Source of the DNA: Isoptericola halotolerans | GTDB lineage: Bacteria; Actinomycetota; Actinomycetes; Actinomycetales; Cellulomonadaceae | DNA length: 64,000 nt | Assembly: GCF_013149785.1 (NCBI RefSeq) | Contig: NZ_JABEZU010000001.1 | Span: 1,364,001-1,428,000, forward strand | Direction: 5' to 3' | Shown here: positions 16,336 through 25,312 of the stretch, one piece after another | Layout of the letters: each line of letters opens with the position of its first letter | Position numbering within the stretch: the first letter of the stretch is position 1 | Notes under the pieces: model-generated | Seen by the model: only the letters and a program-made list of their open reading frames with translations | Told to the model about the DNA's origin: nothing | Database searches by the model: none | Made by a program: the position numbers and the translations under genes

Positions 16336-17583
16336 ATGACGATTGAATGGATCAAGCCCCTGGTCGGCCACCCCGGCCCGTTCGCGACCGTCTACCTGGA
16401 CGCGACGCGATCGGTCGAGGCGGGCGACAAGGACGTGGCCAACCGCTGGCGGGCCATGCGCAAGAACCTGGGGAAGCAGGGCGCACCGGACGGTGTGCTC
16501 GACGACCTCGACGAGGCGGTCAGCCGCCCCACCAGGGTCCGTGGCCCGCACGGGAGGGTGCTCATCGCCGATGCCGGCGGCGTCCTCGTCGACCGGGTGC
16601 TCAGAGAACCGCCCTCGGTGATGGCCGCCGTCTGGCACCGTGTGCCGTCGCTGCTGCAGGCGGCCCGGTCGGCCGACCAGGCGGTGGACGCCCTCTGCGT
16701 CGCCGTGGACCGCCAGGGTGCGGACTTCTTCGCCGTCGCCACCGACGGGACCCGCCTCGGTGAGAGCGAGGCGTTCGAGGGCGGTCACGACCAGGTGTCG
16801 AAGACCTCCAGCACGTCGACCAAGCGCGCGACGATCGAGTCGCGCGCGGAGGACTCGTGGCGTCGCAACGCCGAGGCCGTGGCCGGCGAGATCGACCGGC
16901 GCGTCGCGTCCGAGCGGCCCGAGGTCGTGCTGGTCACCGGAGACGTGCGTGCGGTGCCCCTCGTCCGCGGTGCGCTCGGCCAGCAGGCCTCCGAGGTGAC
17001 GGTCGAGGTCGCCGGAGGTGGTCGTGACGCCGGGGTGCACCAGGAGTCGTTCGCCGAGGCGGTGGCCGACGCGCTGGACTCGTTCCGCGCGCGACGCAGC
17101 GAGCAGGTGCTCGCGGAGCTGCGCGAGGGCCTGGGACGTGACAGCGGGGCCGTCGCCGGTGTCGAGGACGTCGTCGAGGTCCTCTCGCGAGGACAGGTCA
17201 AGCACCTCGTGCTGTCCGAGCAGCTGGCCGACGACGCGGCCCGTGCCCTGCGGTCGTGGACGGACGGCGCCGAGAACGGCCCGGACACGAGCACGCTCCT
17301 CAACGGCCGGCAGGTGTGGATCGGCCCGGAGCCGCTCCACATCGGGATCGCCAGGGCGCAGCTCGAGGGCCTGGGCGTGACCGAGGGCCTCGAGGAGCTG
17401 CCCGTGGCCTCCGCGCTCATGCGGGCGGCCGTCGGCCAGGACTCCGGGCTCGTCTTCGCCCCGGAGGGATCGGTCGAGCTCATGGACGGAGTCGGTGCGA
17501 CGCTCCGGTGGGAGGACGGGGGCACGCCGCACGAGTCGGCCGCGTCGATGAGTAGCGACGGGGCGCGCCTGCGGGCCCTGTAA
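16336..17583 (+). CDS. baeRF2-family protein (eRF1-like, Rv2629 type)
   Basis: A 415-residue cytoplasmic protein beginning MTIEWIKPLVGHPGPFATVYLDATRSVEAGDKDVANRWRAM, the hallmark opening of the bacterial archaeo-eukaryotic release-factor-like family 2, whose best-known member is the mycobacterial dormancy-linked Rv2629. The family has the peptidyl-release-factor fold and is proposed to act on stalled or hibernating ribosomes; no catalytic GGQ motif is evident here. GGGAG lies about 9 nt before the ATG at 16336. It is followed by an unusually long inverted repeat. Confidence 0.85.
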   Translation: MTIEWIKPLVGHPGPFATVYLDATRSVEAGDKDVANRWRAMRKNLGKQGAPDGVLDDLDEAVSRPTRVRGPHGRVLIADAGGVLVDRVLREPPSVMAAVWHRVPSLLQAARSADQAVDALCVAVDRQGADFFAVATDGTRLGESEAFEGGHDQVSKTSSTSTKRATIESRAEDSWRRNAEAVAGEIDRRVASERPEVVLVTGDVRAVPLVRGALGQQASEVTVEVAGGGRDAGVHQESFAEAVADALDSFRARRSEQVLAELREGLGRDSGAVAGVEDVVEVLSRGQVKHLVLSEQLADDAARALRSWTDGAENGPDTSTLLNGRQVWIGPEPLHIGIARAQLEGLGVTEGLEELPVASALMRAAVGQDSGLVFAPEGSVELMDGVGATLRWEDGGTPHESAASMSSDGARLRAL

Positions 17584-17590
17584 GGCTGTC

Positions 17591-17690
17591 GAGCCCGGGA
17601 GGAGGGTCCGGCGCACGGTCGCGTTCACGGGCGCTGCGCGCCCTGCACTTCGCGTCTGACGACCGTGCGCCGGCCCCTCCTCCCGGGCTC
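17591..17690. terminator. Long inverted repeat between convergent baeRF2 and valS genes
   Basis: Arms of 31 bp (17591-17621 and 17660-17690) match at all but one position around a 38-nt loop that itself holds a 6-bp hairpin (gggcgc-tgc-gcgccc, 17629-17643). It starts 7 nt after the baeRF2 stop and ends 19 nt before the valS stop, so it is most simply a bidirectional terminator, though it is much longer than the others in this window. Confidence 0.75.
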
Positions 17691-17709
17691 TTGCGTGCCT
17701 CGGCCCCCG

Positions 17710-20508
17710 TCAGCCGCGGGGCTTCTTGGCGGGCGGCTCGCCGAGCTCGTGCTCGACGACGACGATCCCGCCCTGCACGTCGAGGTCGCCCTGGCCCTCG
17801 GCCGCCTCGACGAGCTCGAGCTCGCCGGTGGCGCGGCCGGCGCCCCGGATGTCGTCGAGCGCGGAGGTCACGCCCGGCAGGAGGGCGGCCGGCACGGCGA
17901 CGGTCCCCGACAGGATCGGCGTCTTCATCGAGACCTTCGCGGCCGACTTGAGCTTGCGCAGCGCGGCGAGCGCGTGCCCGGCGGCCGCCAGGTCGAGCGC
18001 GTCCGCGCCGGCGGCGGCGGACCGCAAGGGCTCCGCCGTCGGCCACTCGGCGCGGTGCACCGACCCGGCGCGCCACCAGGACCAGACCTCCTCGGTCGCG
18101 AACGGGATGAAGGGTGCCAGCAGCCGCAGCATCGCGTCGAGTGCGATCGCCAGCGCGGTGCGCGCCGAGACCGTCTCGGCCGACAGCTCGTCCGCCGAGG
18201 CACCCGCCCCGTAGGCGCGGTCCTTGACCAGCTCGAGGTAGTCGTCGCAGAACGCCCAGAAGTACGACTCGGTGATCTCGAGGGCGCGGGTGTGGTCGTA
18301 CGCCTCGAGCGCGGCCGTGGCCTGGTCCACGACATCGGCCAGGCCGGCGAGCATCGCGCGGTCGAGGGACACGGTCACGGCGGCGGGATCCAGGACGATC
18401 TCGCCGGTGCCGGTCTGCGGGTCCACGCCGAAGGTCAGGGCGAACTTCGAGGCGTTGAGGACCTTGATCGCCAGGCGGCGTCCGATCTTCATCTGCCCGA
18501 CCTCGAAGGCCGCGTCGGTGCCCAGGCGGGCGGCCGCGGCCCAGTAGCGCACGGCGTCCGAGCCGTGCTCGACGAGCAGGTCCATCGGGGTGACGACGTT
18601 GCCCTTGGACTTGGACATCTTCTTGCGGTCCGGGTCCAGGATCCAGCCGCTGATCGCCGCGTTCTTCCAGGGCAGGACGCCGCACTCGAGGTGCGAGCGG
18701 ACCACCGAGGAGAACAGCCACGTGCGGATGATGTCCTGCCCCTGCGGGCGCAGGTCCATCGGGTACACGCGGTCGAACAGGTCGGCGTCACGCTCCCAGC
18801 CCGAGACGATGAGCGGGCTCAGGGACGACGTCGCCCACGTGTCCATCACGTCGGCGTCGCCCACGAACCCGCCGGGCTCGCCGCGCTGGGACTCGTCGTA
18901 GCCGGCCGGTGCCTGGGACGTCGGGTCCACCGGCAGCTCGGCCTCCGACGGCGTGATCGGGTGTGCGTGGTCGACCTCGCCCGAGTCGAGCAGCGGGTAC
19001 CAGACCGGCACCGCGACCCCGAAGAACCGCTGGCGGGAGACGAGCCAGTCGCCGTTGAGCCCGCCGACCCAGTTCTCGTAGCGCACCCGCATGAAGTCGG
19101 GGTGGAAGTCGAGCTCCTTGCCGCGTGCGAGCAGCTCGCTCTTCAGGTCGCGCCGGTCCCAGTCGCGACCGCCGTTGCGGATGTACCACTGGCGGGAGGT
19201 GACGATCTCGAGGGGCTTGTCGCCCTTCTCGTAGAAGTTCGTCATGCGCTGGGTGGGCTTCGGCTCGCCGTCCAGGTCCCCGGACTCCACGAGCGCCTCG
19301 ACGACCGCCTTGCGGGCGCTGAACGTCGTCTTGCCCGCCAGGCCCTCCGCGTAGAGGCCGGCGCCGGGACCCTCGGCGATCCACGGCGGGGTCTCACGGG
19401 TCAGGCGGCCGTCGCGCCCGACCACCGAGCGGGTGGGGAGCTGCAGCTCGCGCCACCACTGCACGTCGGTGAGGTCACCGAAGGTGCAGCACATCGCGAT
19501 CCCGGCACCCTTGTCCATGGCCGCGGCAGGGTGGGCCACGACCGGCACCTCGACGCCGAACAGCGGGGACGTGACGGTGGTGCCGAACAGGTCCTGGTAG
19601 CGCTCGTCGTCGGGGTGGGCGATGAGGGCCACGACGGAGGGCAGGAGCTCGGGGCGGGTCGTCTCGATGTACACGGGCTCGCCCGCGCCGTCGGCCCCGG
19701 CGCGGTGGAACGCGACCCGGTGGTAGTGGCCGGGGTACTCGCGGGCCTCGAGCTCGGCCTGGGCGACCGCCGTCTGGAAGGTGACGTCCCACAGACCGGG
19801 GGCCTCGGCCTGGTAGGCCTCGCCGCGCTCGAGGTTGCGCAGGAACGCGCGCTGCGAGGCGGCTCGCGAGGTCGCGTCGATCGTCTGGTACGTCTGGGCC
19901 CAGTCGACGCTCAGCCCGAGGCGACGCCAGAGCTCCTCGAACTGACGCTCGTCGTCGGCCGTGAGGCGCTCGCAGAGCTCGATGAAGTTGCGGCGGCTGA
20001 CCGGGACCTGGTCGGCCGGCTTGACGGCCTTGCCCTCGGTGCCGGTGTGCGGGGGCTCGAAGCCCTCCACGTAGGGCAGGGACGGGTCGCACCGCACGCC
20101 GAAGTAGTTCTGCACGCGCCGCTCGGTGGGCAGGCCGTTGTCGTCCCACCCCATCGGGTAGAAGACCTCCTTGCCCCGCATGCGCCAGAACCGGGCCACG
20201 ACGTCGGTGTGCGTGTAGCTGAACACGTGACCCACGTGCAGCGACCCGGAGACCGTCGGCGGCGGGGTGTCGATGGAGTAGACCTGCTCGCGGGTGGCGG
20301 TGCGGTCGAAGGCGAAGGTGCCCTCGGCCGCCCAGCGCTCGTCGAACTTCTGCTCGAGCCCGTCCGTGCTGACCCTGTCCGGCACCTCCCGGACCACCGC
20401 ACGCACGACGTCGCCGGCTACGTCGCCGACGGAGCCGCCGGTGGCCGGGGTCGTCGCGAGGGTCTGCTCGGGCGCCTGCTGCGCCGGGGAGGTCGGGAAG
20501 TCGCTCAT
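17710..20508 (-). CDS. valS: Valine--tRNA ligase, lineage without C-terminal coiled coil
   Basis: Charges tRNA-Val. The 932 residues contain the HIGH-class motif as HVGH (91-94, in SGSLHVGHVFSYTHTD), the CP1 editing domain and KMSKS (about 629, KKMSKSKGNV). The tail ends in a short acidic segment instead of the coiled-coil arm of ordinary bacterial ValRS, and the N-terminal FYPMGWDDNGLPTERRVQNYFG resembles the alternative archaeal/spirochaete-like ValS found in some actinobacteria. The start at 20508 is chosen by alignment; there is no ribosome site and the mRNA may be leaderless. Confidence 0.95.
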   Translation of the reverse strand: MSDFPTSPAQQAPEQTLATTPATGGSVGDVAGDVVRAVVREVPDRVSTDGLEQKFDERWAAEGTFAFDRTATREQVYSIDTPPPTVSGSLHVGHVFSYTHTDVVARFWRMRGKEVFYPMGWDDNGLPTERRVQNYFGVRCDPSLPYVEGFEPPHTGTEGKAVKPADQVPVSRRNFIELCERLTADDERQFEELWRRLGLSVDWAQTYQTIDATSRAASQRAFLRNLERGEAYQAEAPGLWDVTFQTAVAQAELEAREYPGHYHRVAFHRAGADGAGEPVYIETTRPELLPSVVALIAHPDDERYQDLFGTTVTSPLFGVEVPVVAHPAAAMDKGAGIAMCCTFGDLTDVQWWRELQLPTRSVVGRDGRLTRETPPWIAEGPGAGLYAEGLAGKTTFSARKAVVEALVESGDLDGEPKPTQRMTNFYEKGDKPLEIVTSRQWYIRNGGRDWDRRDLKSELLARGKELDFHPDFMRVRYENWVGGLNGDWLVSRQRFFGVAVPVWYPLLDSGEVDHAHPITPSEAELPVDPTSQAPAGYDESQRGEPGGFVGDADVMDTWATSSLSPLIVSGWERDADLFDRVYPMDLRPQGQDIIRTWLFSSVVRSHLECGVLPWKNAAISGWILDPDRKKMSKSKGNVVTPMDLLVEHGSDAVRYWAAAARLGTDAAFEVGQMKIGRRLAIKVLNASKFALTFGVDPQTGTGEIVLDPAAVTVSLDRAMLAGLADVVDQATAALEAYDHTRALEITESYFWAFCDDYLELVKDRAYGAGASADELSAETVSARTALAIALDAMLRLLAPFIPFATEEVWSWWRAGSVHRAEWPTAEPLRSAAAGADALDLAAAGHALAALRKLKSAAKVSMKTPILSGTVAVPAALLPGVTSALDDIRGAGRATGELELVEAAEGQGDLDVQGGIVVVEHELGEPPAKKPRG

Positions 20509-20595
20509 GGTCACACATTGTCCCAGATCTGCCGGGGCGGGCCGACGGGTTTCAGCACGTGAGCGCCCTCCGCGCGGACTGGCGCCGCGCGCCAT

Positions 20596-20615
20596 TCTCT
20601 GACTAGAGTCAGAGA
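20596..20615. promoter_or_regulatory. MarR-type operator overlapping the promoter of the MarR-GNAT gene
   Basis: Perfect palindrome with arms tctctgact and agtcagaga around a 2-nt centre. It contains the -10 box TAGAGT (20604-20609), 8 nt before the ATG, so a bound repressor would block this leaderless promoter. The length and symmetry are typical of MarR-family sites, suggesting autoregulation. Confidence 0.7.
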
Positions 20616-20617
20616 CC

Positions 20618-21586
20618 ATGACCGCCAGCGCACCCGCCCCTGACCCCGTCGACGTCGTCCGTCGGTTCAACCGCAGCTACACCCAGCGGGTCGGCGCCCT
20701 GGACGAGTCCTTCCTCGGGTCGGGGATGCCGTTGGGCAGGGCGCGGCTGCTGTACGAGATCGGGGTCGAGCCCGGCACCACGCAGGACCTGCGCACCCGG
20801 CTGGGCCTCGACTCCGGGTACCTGAGCCGCCTGTTGCGGGACCTGGAGGCGGACGCGCTGGTGACGGTCGAGCCGGACCCGGCCGACCGGCGTCGTCGGA
20901 CCGTCGCACTGACCGACGAGGGCCGCCAGGCGTGGGGCGACCTCGAACGGCGTTCCGCCGAGCGGGCCCGCGGGTTGGTCGAGCCCCTCACCGCCCGGCA
21001 GCAGTCGCGTCTCGCGGCGGCGCTCGCGGAGGCGGACCTGCTGGTTCGTGCCGCCACGATCGAGCTGGAGACCGTCGCGCCCGCCGCGGACCTGGCCCGC
21101 CGTGCCGTGCGGGCCTACGTCGACGAGGTCGGGGCGCGCATCGGCGGGACCGGCACCTTCGACGCCGACGAGGCGCTCGCCGACGACGCAGCGCGCCTCG
21201 TGGCGCCCCGCGGCGCGTTCGTCGTGGCGACGTCGGCCGGGTCTCCCGTCGCCTGCGGCGGGGTCCAGACCCTCGGGCCCGGTGTGGGCGAGATCAAGCG
21301 GATGTGGGTCGACGACGCGTGGCGCGGTGCCGGGCTGGGGTCGCGACTGCTGCGGCACCTGGAGCAGGTCGCCCGCGAGCTGGGGCACACCGAGCTGCGG
21401 CTCGACACCCACGAGGCGCTCACCGAGGCGATCGCGATGTACGAGCGCGCCGGCTACCGCCGCATCGAGCGGTACAACGACAACCTGCACGCGACGCACT
21501 TCTTCTCCACCGAGATCCGTGAGTTCCCGAGACGCGGGGTACCGGGTAGGCGTAGGGTCGGGCCATGTCTGCCTCACCCGACCTGA
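20618..21586 (+). CDS. MarR-family regulator fused to a GNAT acetyltransferase
   Basis: A 322-residue two-domain protein. Residues about 1-150 are a MarR winged helix ([47 protein letters not shown]). Residues about 160-305 are a GNAT fold with the acetyl-CoA loop WRGAGLGSRLL and the C-terminal motif AMYERAGYRRIERY. The fusion is widespread in actinobacteria, but its acetylation substrate is generally unknown. The last codons overlap the start of the downstream F420-dependent oxidoreductase by 22 nt. Probably leaderless and autoregulated. Confidence 0.9.
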   Translation: MTASAPAPDPVDVVRRFNRSYTQRVGALDESFLGSGMPLGRARLLYEIGVEPGTTQDLRTRLGLDSGYLSRLLRDLEADALVTVEPDPADRRRRTVALTDEGRQAWGDLERRSAERARGLVEPLTARQQSRLAAALAEADLLVRAATIELETVAPAADLARRAVRAYVDEVGARIGGTGTFDADEALADDAARLVAPRGAFVVATSAGSPVACGGVQTLGPGVGEIKRMWVDDAWRGAGLGSRLLRHLEQVARELGHTELRLDTHEALTEAIAMYERAGYRRIERYNDNLHATHFFSTEIREFPRRGVPGRRRVGPCLPHPT

Positions 21587-22575
21587 CCATCGGCTACGCC
21601 GCGATGCTCGAGCAGTTCCACCCGACGGAGGTCGTCGACCTCTCGGCCTACGCGGAGGAGCACGGCTTCACGGGCGTGATGGCCGCCGACCACTTCCAGC
21701 CCTGGGTCCCTCAGCAGGGGCACGCGGCCTTCGTCTGGAACGTCCTGAGCGCGCTCGGCGAACGGACCCGTGGGGACCTGGGCCCCGGCGTCACCGCCCC
21801 GACGTTCCGCTGGCACCCGGCCATGGTCGCGCAGGCCTCGGCGACGCTCGCCGCCATGTACCCCGGGCGTCACTGGCTGGGCCTGGGCTCCGGCGAGGCG
21901 CTCAACGAGCACGTCACCGCCGGCTACTGGCCCGAGGCGCCCGAGCGCATCAACCGCATGTTCGAGGCCATCGACATCATCAAGAAGCTCTTCACCTCCG
22001 GCCTGGAGGGCAAGGACGTCAAGCACTCCGGGCAGTTCTACAAGATGGAGTCGACCCGGTTGTGGACCATGCCGGAGGTCGCCCCGGAGATCCTGGTCGC
22101 CACCGCGGGCCCGGTCACCGCCAAGCGTGCCGGCAAGCACGCCGACGGTCTCATCACGGTCGGTGCCCCGCTGGAGAAGATCGAGATGCTGTTCGGCCGC
22201 TTCGACGCCGGCGCCCGCGAGGTCGGCCGCGACCCGGACACCATGCCGAAGGTCCTGCAGGTGCACATGTCGTGGGCCGAGACGGACGAGGAGGCGCTGA
22301 CGAACGCGATGACGGAGTGGCCGAACGGGGGCATGAAGTTCCCCAAGGCCGACATCCGCTCGCCGCACGACTTCGCCCAGATGGCCAAGCTGGTCCGTCC
22401 CGAGGACTTCGAGGGACGCATGGTGATCTCGGCCGACCCGGACAAGCACCGTGAGGCCATCCAGAAGTACGTCGATCTCGGGTTCGACCGCATCTACCTG
22501 CACAACGTGGGTCGCAACCAGCGTGAGTGGATCGAGACCTTCGGCCGCGAGGTGCTGCCGAAGCTCGTCCGGTGA
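21565..22575 (+). CDS. F420-dependent LLM oxidoreductase, glucose-6-phosphate dehydrogenase family
   Basis: A 336-residue TIM-barrel enzyme of the luciferase-like monooxygenase superfamily, using deazaflavin F420. Segments shared with Fgd are ADHFQPW (about residues 33-39, with the catalytic-type His), [22 protein letters not shown] and [18 protein letters not shown]. Differences from true Fgd1 suggest the broader G6PDH-like subfamily (TIGR03557-like), so the substrate is open. A TAGGGT box (21553-21558) 6 nt before the ATG suggests its own leaderless transcript inside the 3' end of the MarR-GNAT gene. Its stop overlaps the cofE start (GTGA). Confidence 0.85.
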   Translation: MSASPDLTIGYAAMLEQFHPTEVVDLSAYAEEHGFTGVMAADHFQPWVPQQGHAAFVWNVLSALGERTRGDLGPGVTAPTFRWHPAMVAQASATLAAMYPGRHWLGLGSGEALNEHVTAGYWPEAPERINRMFEAIDIIKKLFTSGLEGKDVKHSGQFYKMESTRLWTMPEVAPEILVATAGPVTAKRAGKHADGLITVGAPLEKIEMLFGRFDAGAREVGRDPDTMPKVLQVHMSWAETDEEALTNAMTEWPNGGMKFPKADIRSPHDFAQMAKLVRPEDFEGRMVISADPDKHREAIQKYVDLGFDRIYLHNVGRNQREWIETFGREVLPKLVR

Positions 22576-23420
22576 GCCGCCCTGGTCCCCGGCAGGGGGA
22601 GGGGGCGCTCGACGGTGCCCGGTTGACGCTCTGGGCGCCGGACGGGTTGGCCGAGGTGCGCCCGGGCGACGACCTCGCGGCCCTGGTGGGCGATCTGCTG
22701 GCGAGCGACGCGGACCGCTCCGGCGATCGCCTGGCGGAGGGCGACGTCGTCGTGGTGACCTCCAAGATCGTCTCCAAGGCCGAGGGGCGGGTCGTGCGCG
22801 CCGCGGACCGCGAGCAGGCGATCACGGACGAGACCGTGCGGGTGGTCGCGGTACGTGAGCGGCCGGGCGGCCTGCCGCCGCTGCGCATCGTGGAGAACCG
22901 GCTCGGGCTGGTCATGGCCGCAGCCGGGGTCGACGCCTCGAACACCCCGGAGGGCACGGTGCTGCTGCTCCCCGAGGACCCGGACACCTCCGCCCGGGCA
23001 CTACGTGCCGCGTGGCGAGCCCGCTTCGGCATCGACCGGCTCGGTGTGGTCGTCACGGACACCGCCGGACGACCCTGGCGCGAGGGCCTGACCGACATCG
23101 CCGTCGGCGCCGCGGGCCTCGCCGTGGTGGACGACCTGCGTGGCGGGACCGACGCTCACGGGCGACCCCTGTCGGTGACCGTCGCCGCGGTGGCCGACGA
23201 GATCGCCGCCGCGTCCGAGCTCGTCCGCGGCAAGGCGAGCGGACGGGCCGTCGCCGTCGCGCGCGGCGTCGGGCGGTACGTGCTCGCCGGCCACGGCCCG
23301 CAGGGTGACGGTGCCGGGGCGCGGAGCCTGGTGCGCGGCGGCCCGGACGACCTGTTCCGCGAAGGGAGCGCGGAAGCCTATGCCCGCGGTCTGGCGGACG
23401 GGCACGACCTGCCGCGATGA
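22572..23420 (+). CDS. cofE: Coenzyme F420-0:L-glutamate ligase
   Basis: Adds the first and later glutamates to F420-0, the last stage of F420 synthesis. The 282 residues show the CofE motifs [40 protein letters not shown] and [25 protein letters not shown]. There is no FMN-reductase-like C-terminal domain as in mycobacterial FbiB, so it is a stand-alone CofE. The GTG start overlaps the stop codon of the F420-dependent oxidoreductase, giving translational coupling of the coenzyme's maturation with its user. Confidence 0.93.
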   Translation: MSRPGPRQGEGALDGARLTLWAPDGLAEVRPGDDLAALVGDLLASDADRSGDRLAEGDVVVVTSKIVSKAEGRVVRAADREQAITDETVRVVAVRERPGGLPPLRIVENRLGLVMAAAGVDASNTPEGTVLLLPEDPDTSARALRAAWRARFGIDRLGVVVTDTAGRPWREGLTDIAVGAAGLAVVDDLRGGTDAHGRPLSVTVAAVADEIAAASELVRGKASGRAVAVARGVGRYVLAGHGPQGDGAGARSLVRGGPDDLFREGSAEAYARGLADGHDLPR

Positions 23421-23492
23421 CCCGGGAGCCCCGGGTGCCCGGCGGAGGAAATGCCCTCGATCGACGGCATCCCGTTCGCTAGCGTGGCCGGC

Positions 23493-23891
23493 ATGCTGCC
23501 CCAGGAGTGGATCGAGCACCGGCGTGCGGAGGACCGTGAGCAGGTCGGGTGGATCCGACCCGACGGCGAGGACTGGGTCGCCGTCTCGCTGCTCGGGCAC
23601 GAGCTGACCGGTCCGGTCGACTGGCTCGCTGCGGAGGAGGCGCTCGACGGCGCGACCCTGGCCTGGTTCGCCGAGGTGTGGATGCTCGAACGACCGGGGC
23701 GCGAGCCGCTGCGCGTCCGGCTGGTCGAGGTCACCCCCGACGGTGTGGTGGTGCAGACGGACGACTTCGGCGCGATCGACGTGCCGGTCGAGAGGTTCAC
23801 GCTGCCGTGGCCGGCGCCGGAGGAGCTGCGGCCCCGCCGGGCCGGCGACCCGGACGGACGGACCTTCCCCGCCTCAGGGCGTCACGGGTGA
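23493..23891 (+). CDS. Conserved hypothetical protein
   Basis: A 132-residue acidic protein (MLPQEWIEHRRAEDREQVGWIRPDGEDWVAVSLLGHELTG...) with no signal peptide or membrane segment; I do not recognise a family. The start at 23493 is preferred because TAGCGT (23480-23485) lies 7 nt upstream, as in other leaderless genes here; ATG 23451 is also in frame but its GGAGGAA abuts the codon with no spacing. Its last 18 nt overlap the convergent YbaK gene. Confidence 0.65.
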   Translation: MLPQEWIEHRRAEDREQVGWIRPDGEDWVAVSLLGHELTGPVDWLAAEEALDGATLAWFAEVWMLERPGREPLRVRLVEVTPDGVVVQTDDFGAIDVPVERFTLPWPAPEELRPRRAGDPDGRTFPASGRHG

Positions 23892-24362
23892 CGGCTCGCC
23901 ACCCGTGATGCGGACCAGCTCGTCGAACGACGTGGGGAACACGGTCCGGGCATGGCCGGCCGCGGCCCAGACCACGTCGAAGCCCGCCAGGGCGACATCG
24001 ACGACGGTCCGCACGGGCGCGGGGTGCCCGAGCGGTGCGACCCCACCGATGACCTGGCCCGTCGCCTCCTTGACGAGCTCCTTCGGCGCGCGGCCGACGC
24101 GACCGCCCAGGCGGTCACCGAGGAAGGCGGTGTCCACGCGGTGAGCGCCGGAGGTCAGCACGAGCAGCGGCTGGTCGTCGAGGGTGAATACCAGGGAGTT
24201 GGCGATCGCTCCCGCCTCGACGCTGAGGGCGTGGGCCGCGGCGGCGGCCGTGGTGGCGGCCTCGTCGAACCAGCGGATGCCGTCGGCGGCGGAGACGGCG
24301 CCCTCGGCCACCAGAGCGGTGCGGACCCGGTCGACGGCGGGGTGGGACGTGGAGGTGCTCAT
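23874..24362 (-). CDS. YbaK/EbsC-type aminoacyl-tRNA deacylase
   Basis: A 162-residue protein with the YbaK fold: SLVFTLDDQPLLVLTSGAHRVD, the KELVKEATGQVIGGVAPLGHP motif (catalytic-type Lys and Gly-rich loop) and the terminal FPTSFDELVRITG. The family removes mischarged amino acids from tRNA (for example Cys-tRNA-Pro). TACGCT (24371-24376) lies 8 nt before the ATG, so the transcript is probably leaderless. Substrate specificity cannot be told here. Confidence 0.88.
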   Translation of the reverse strand: MSTSTSHPAVDRVRTALVAEGAVSAADGIRWFDEAATTAAAAAHALSVEAGAIANSLVFTLDDQPLLVLTSGAHRVDTAFLGDRLGGRVGRAPKELVKEATGQVIGGVAPLGHPAPVRTVVDVALAGFDVVWAAAGHARTVFPTSFDELVRITGGEPSPVTP

Positions 24363-24496
24363 ACGCCCGCAGCGTAGTGCGCGGGGGGCGCGAGGGTGTC
24401 CCCTTTTTCTGCTGCCGTCGCCGCTGTGGGCGCTACCGGCTACCGTCACGGGGTGAGTGCCGGGCACCAGCGCCCGGTCGAGGAGGGAAGACGCAC

Positions 24497-25288
24497 ATGA
24501 CGCAGCACGCGACCAGCGTGACCGGTGACCGGGTCGGGTTCGACCGCTACGGTGACGGCGGGCCGGCCGTCGTCTTCGTCGCCGGTGCAGGACCGTCCCG
24601 CGCGACGGACCCGGTCACCACCGCGACAGCACGGCTGTGCGCCGAGCAGGGGCTGACGACGCTGGTCTTCGACCGTCTCGGTCGGGGGGACAGCCCCGCC
24701 GACGGGGTGCTCGACCTGGATCGCGAGCTGCACGCCCTCTCGACGATGATCGACGTCGTCGGACCGCCCGCCGTGCTGGTCGGTCACTCGTCGGGGTCGG
24801 CGATCGCGCTGTGCGCCGCGGACGCCGAGCTTCCGGTCTCGGGCCTGGTCCTGTGGGAGGCGCCGCTCTCCGAGCCGGCCGACGACGTCGCCGTGTGGAT
24901 CACCGAGTTCGAGCGCCGGCTCGACGCCGAGGACTACGTCGGTGCCACCGAGCAGTTCATGAAGGACATGCCTCCGCAGTGGTTGGAGGCGCTGCGGGCC
25001 GCGCCCGACTTCGAGGTGCTCGCCCGGGCGTCGGCGACCCAGCGCGCCGACGGGCAGGCCCTCGTGCGGGCGACCGACCTCGTCGAGACGGAACGGCTGC
25101 GCGAGCTCGCCATCCCGGTGCTCGCCGTGCACGGCACCCGCACCTTCCCCGAGATGCCGGTGGCGGCGGAGCGCATCGTCGCAGCGGTCACCCGGGGTGC
25201 GGTGGACGAGGTGGCCGGCGCGGACCACTCCTGGCAGCCGGAGGCGATGGCGGAGCGGATCGCCCGGTTCGTCCGCGAGGAGGCCTGA
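24497..25288 (+). CDS. Alpha/beta-fold hydrolase
   Basis: A 263-residue cytoplasmic protein with an oxyanion segment VVFVAGAGPSRA, the nucleophile elbow VGHSSGSA (Ser about 103) and a C-terminal catalytic His in GADHSW. The usual acid-residue loop reads VLAVHGTRTFPEM, so the Asp position is not obvious. ATG 24497 has GAGGAGGG about 9 nt upstream. No substrate can be inferred from the neighbours. Confidence 0.82.
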   Translation: MTQHATSVTGDRVGFDRYGDGGPAVVFVAGAGPSRATDPVTTATARLCAEQGLTTLVFDRLGRGDSPADGVLDLDRELHALSTMIDVVGPPAVLVGHSSGSAIALCAADAELPVSGLVLWEAPLSEPADDVAVWITEFERRLDAEDYVGATEQFMKDMPPQWLEALRAAPDFEVLARASATQRADGQALVRATDLVETERLRELAIPVLAVHGTRTFPEMPVAAERIVAAVTRGAVDEVAGADHSWQPEAMAERIARFVREEA

Positions 25289-25312
25289 CCGACGAGGGCT
25301 CCGTCCGGCGCG

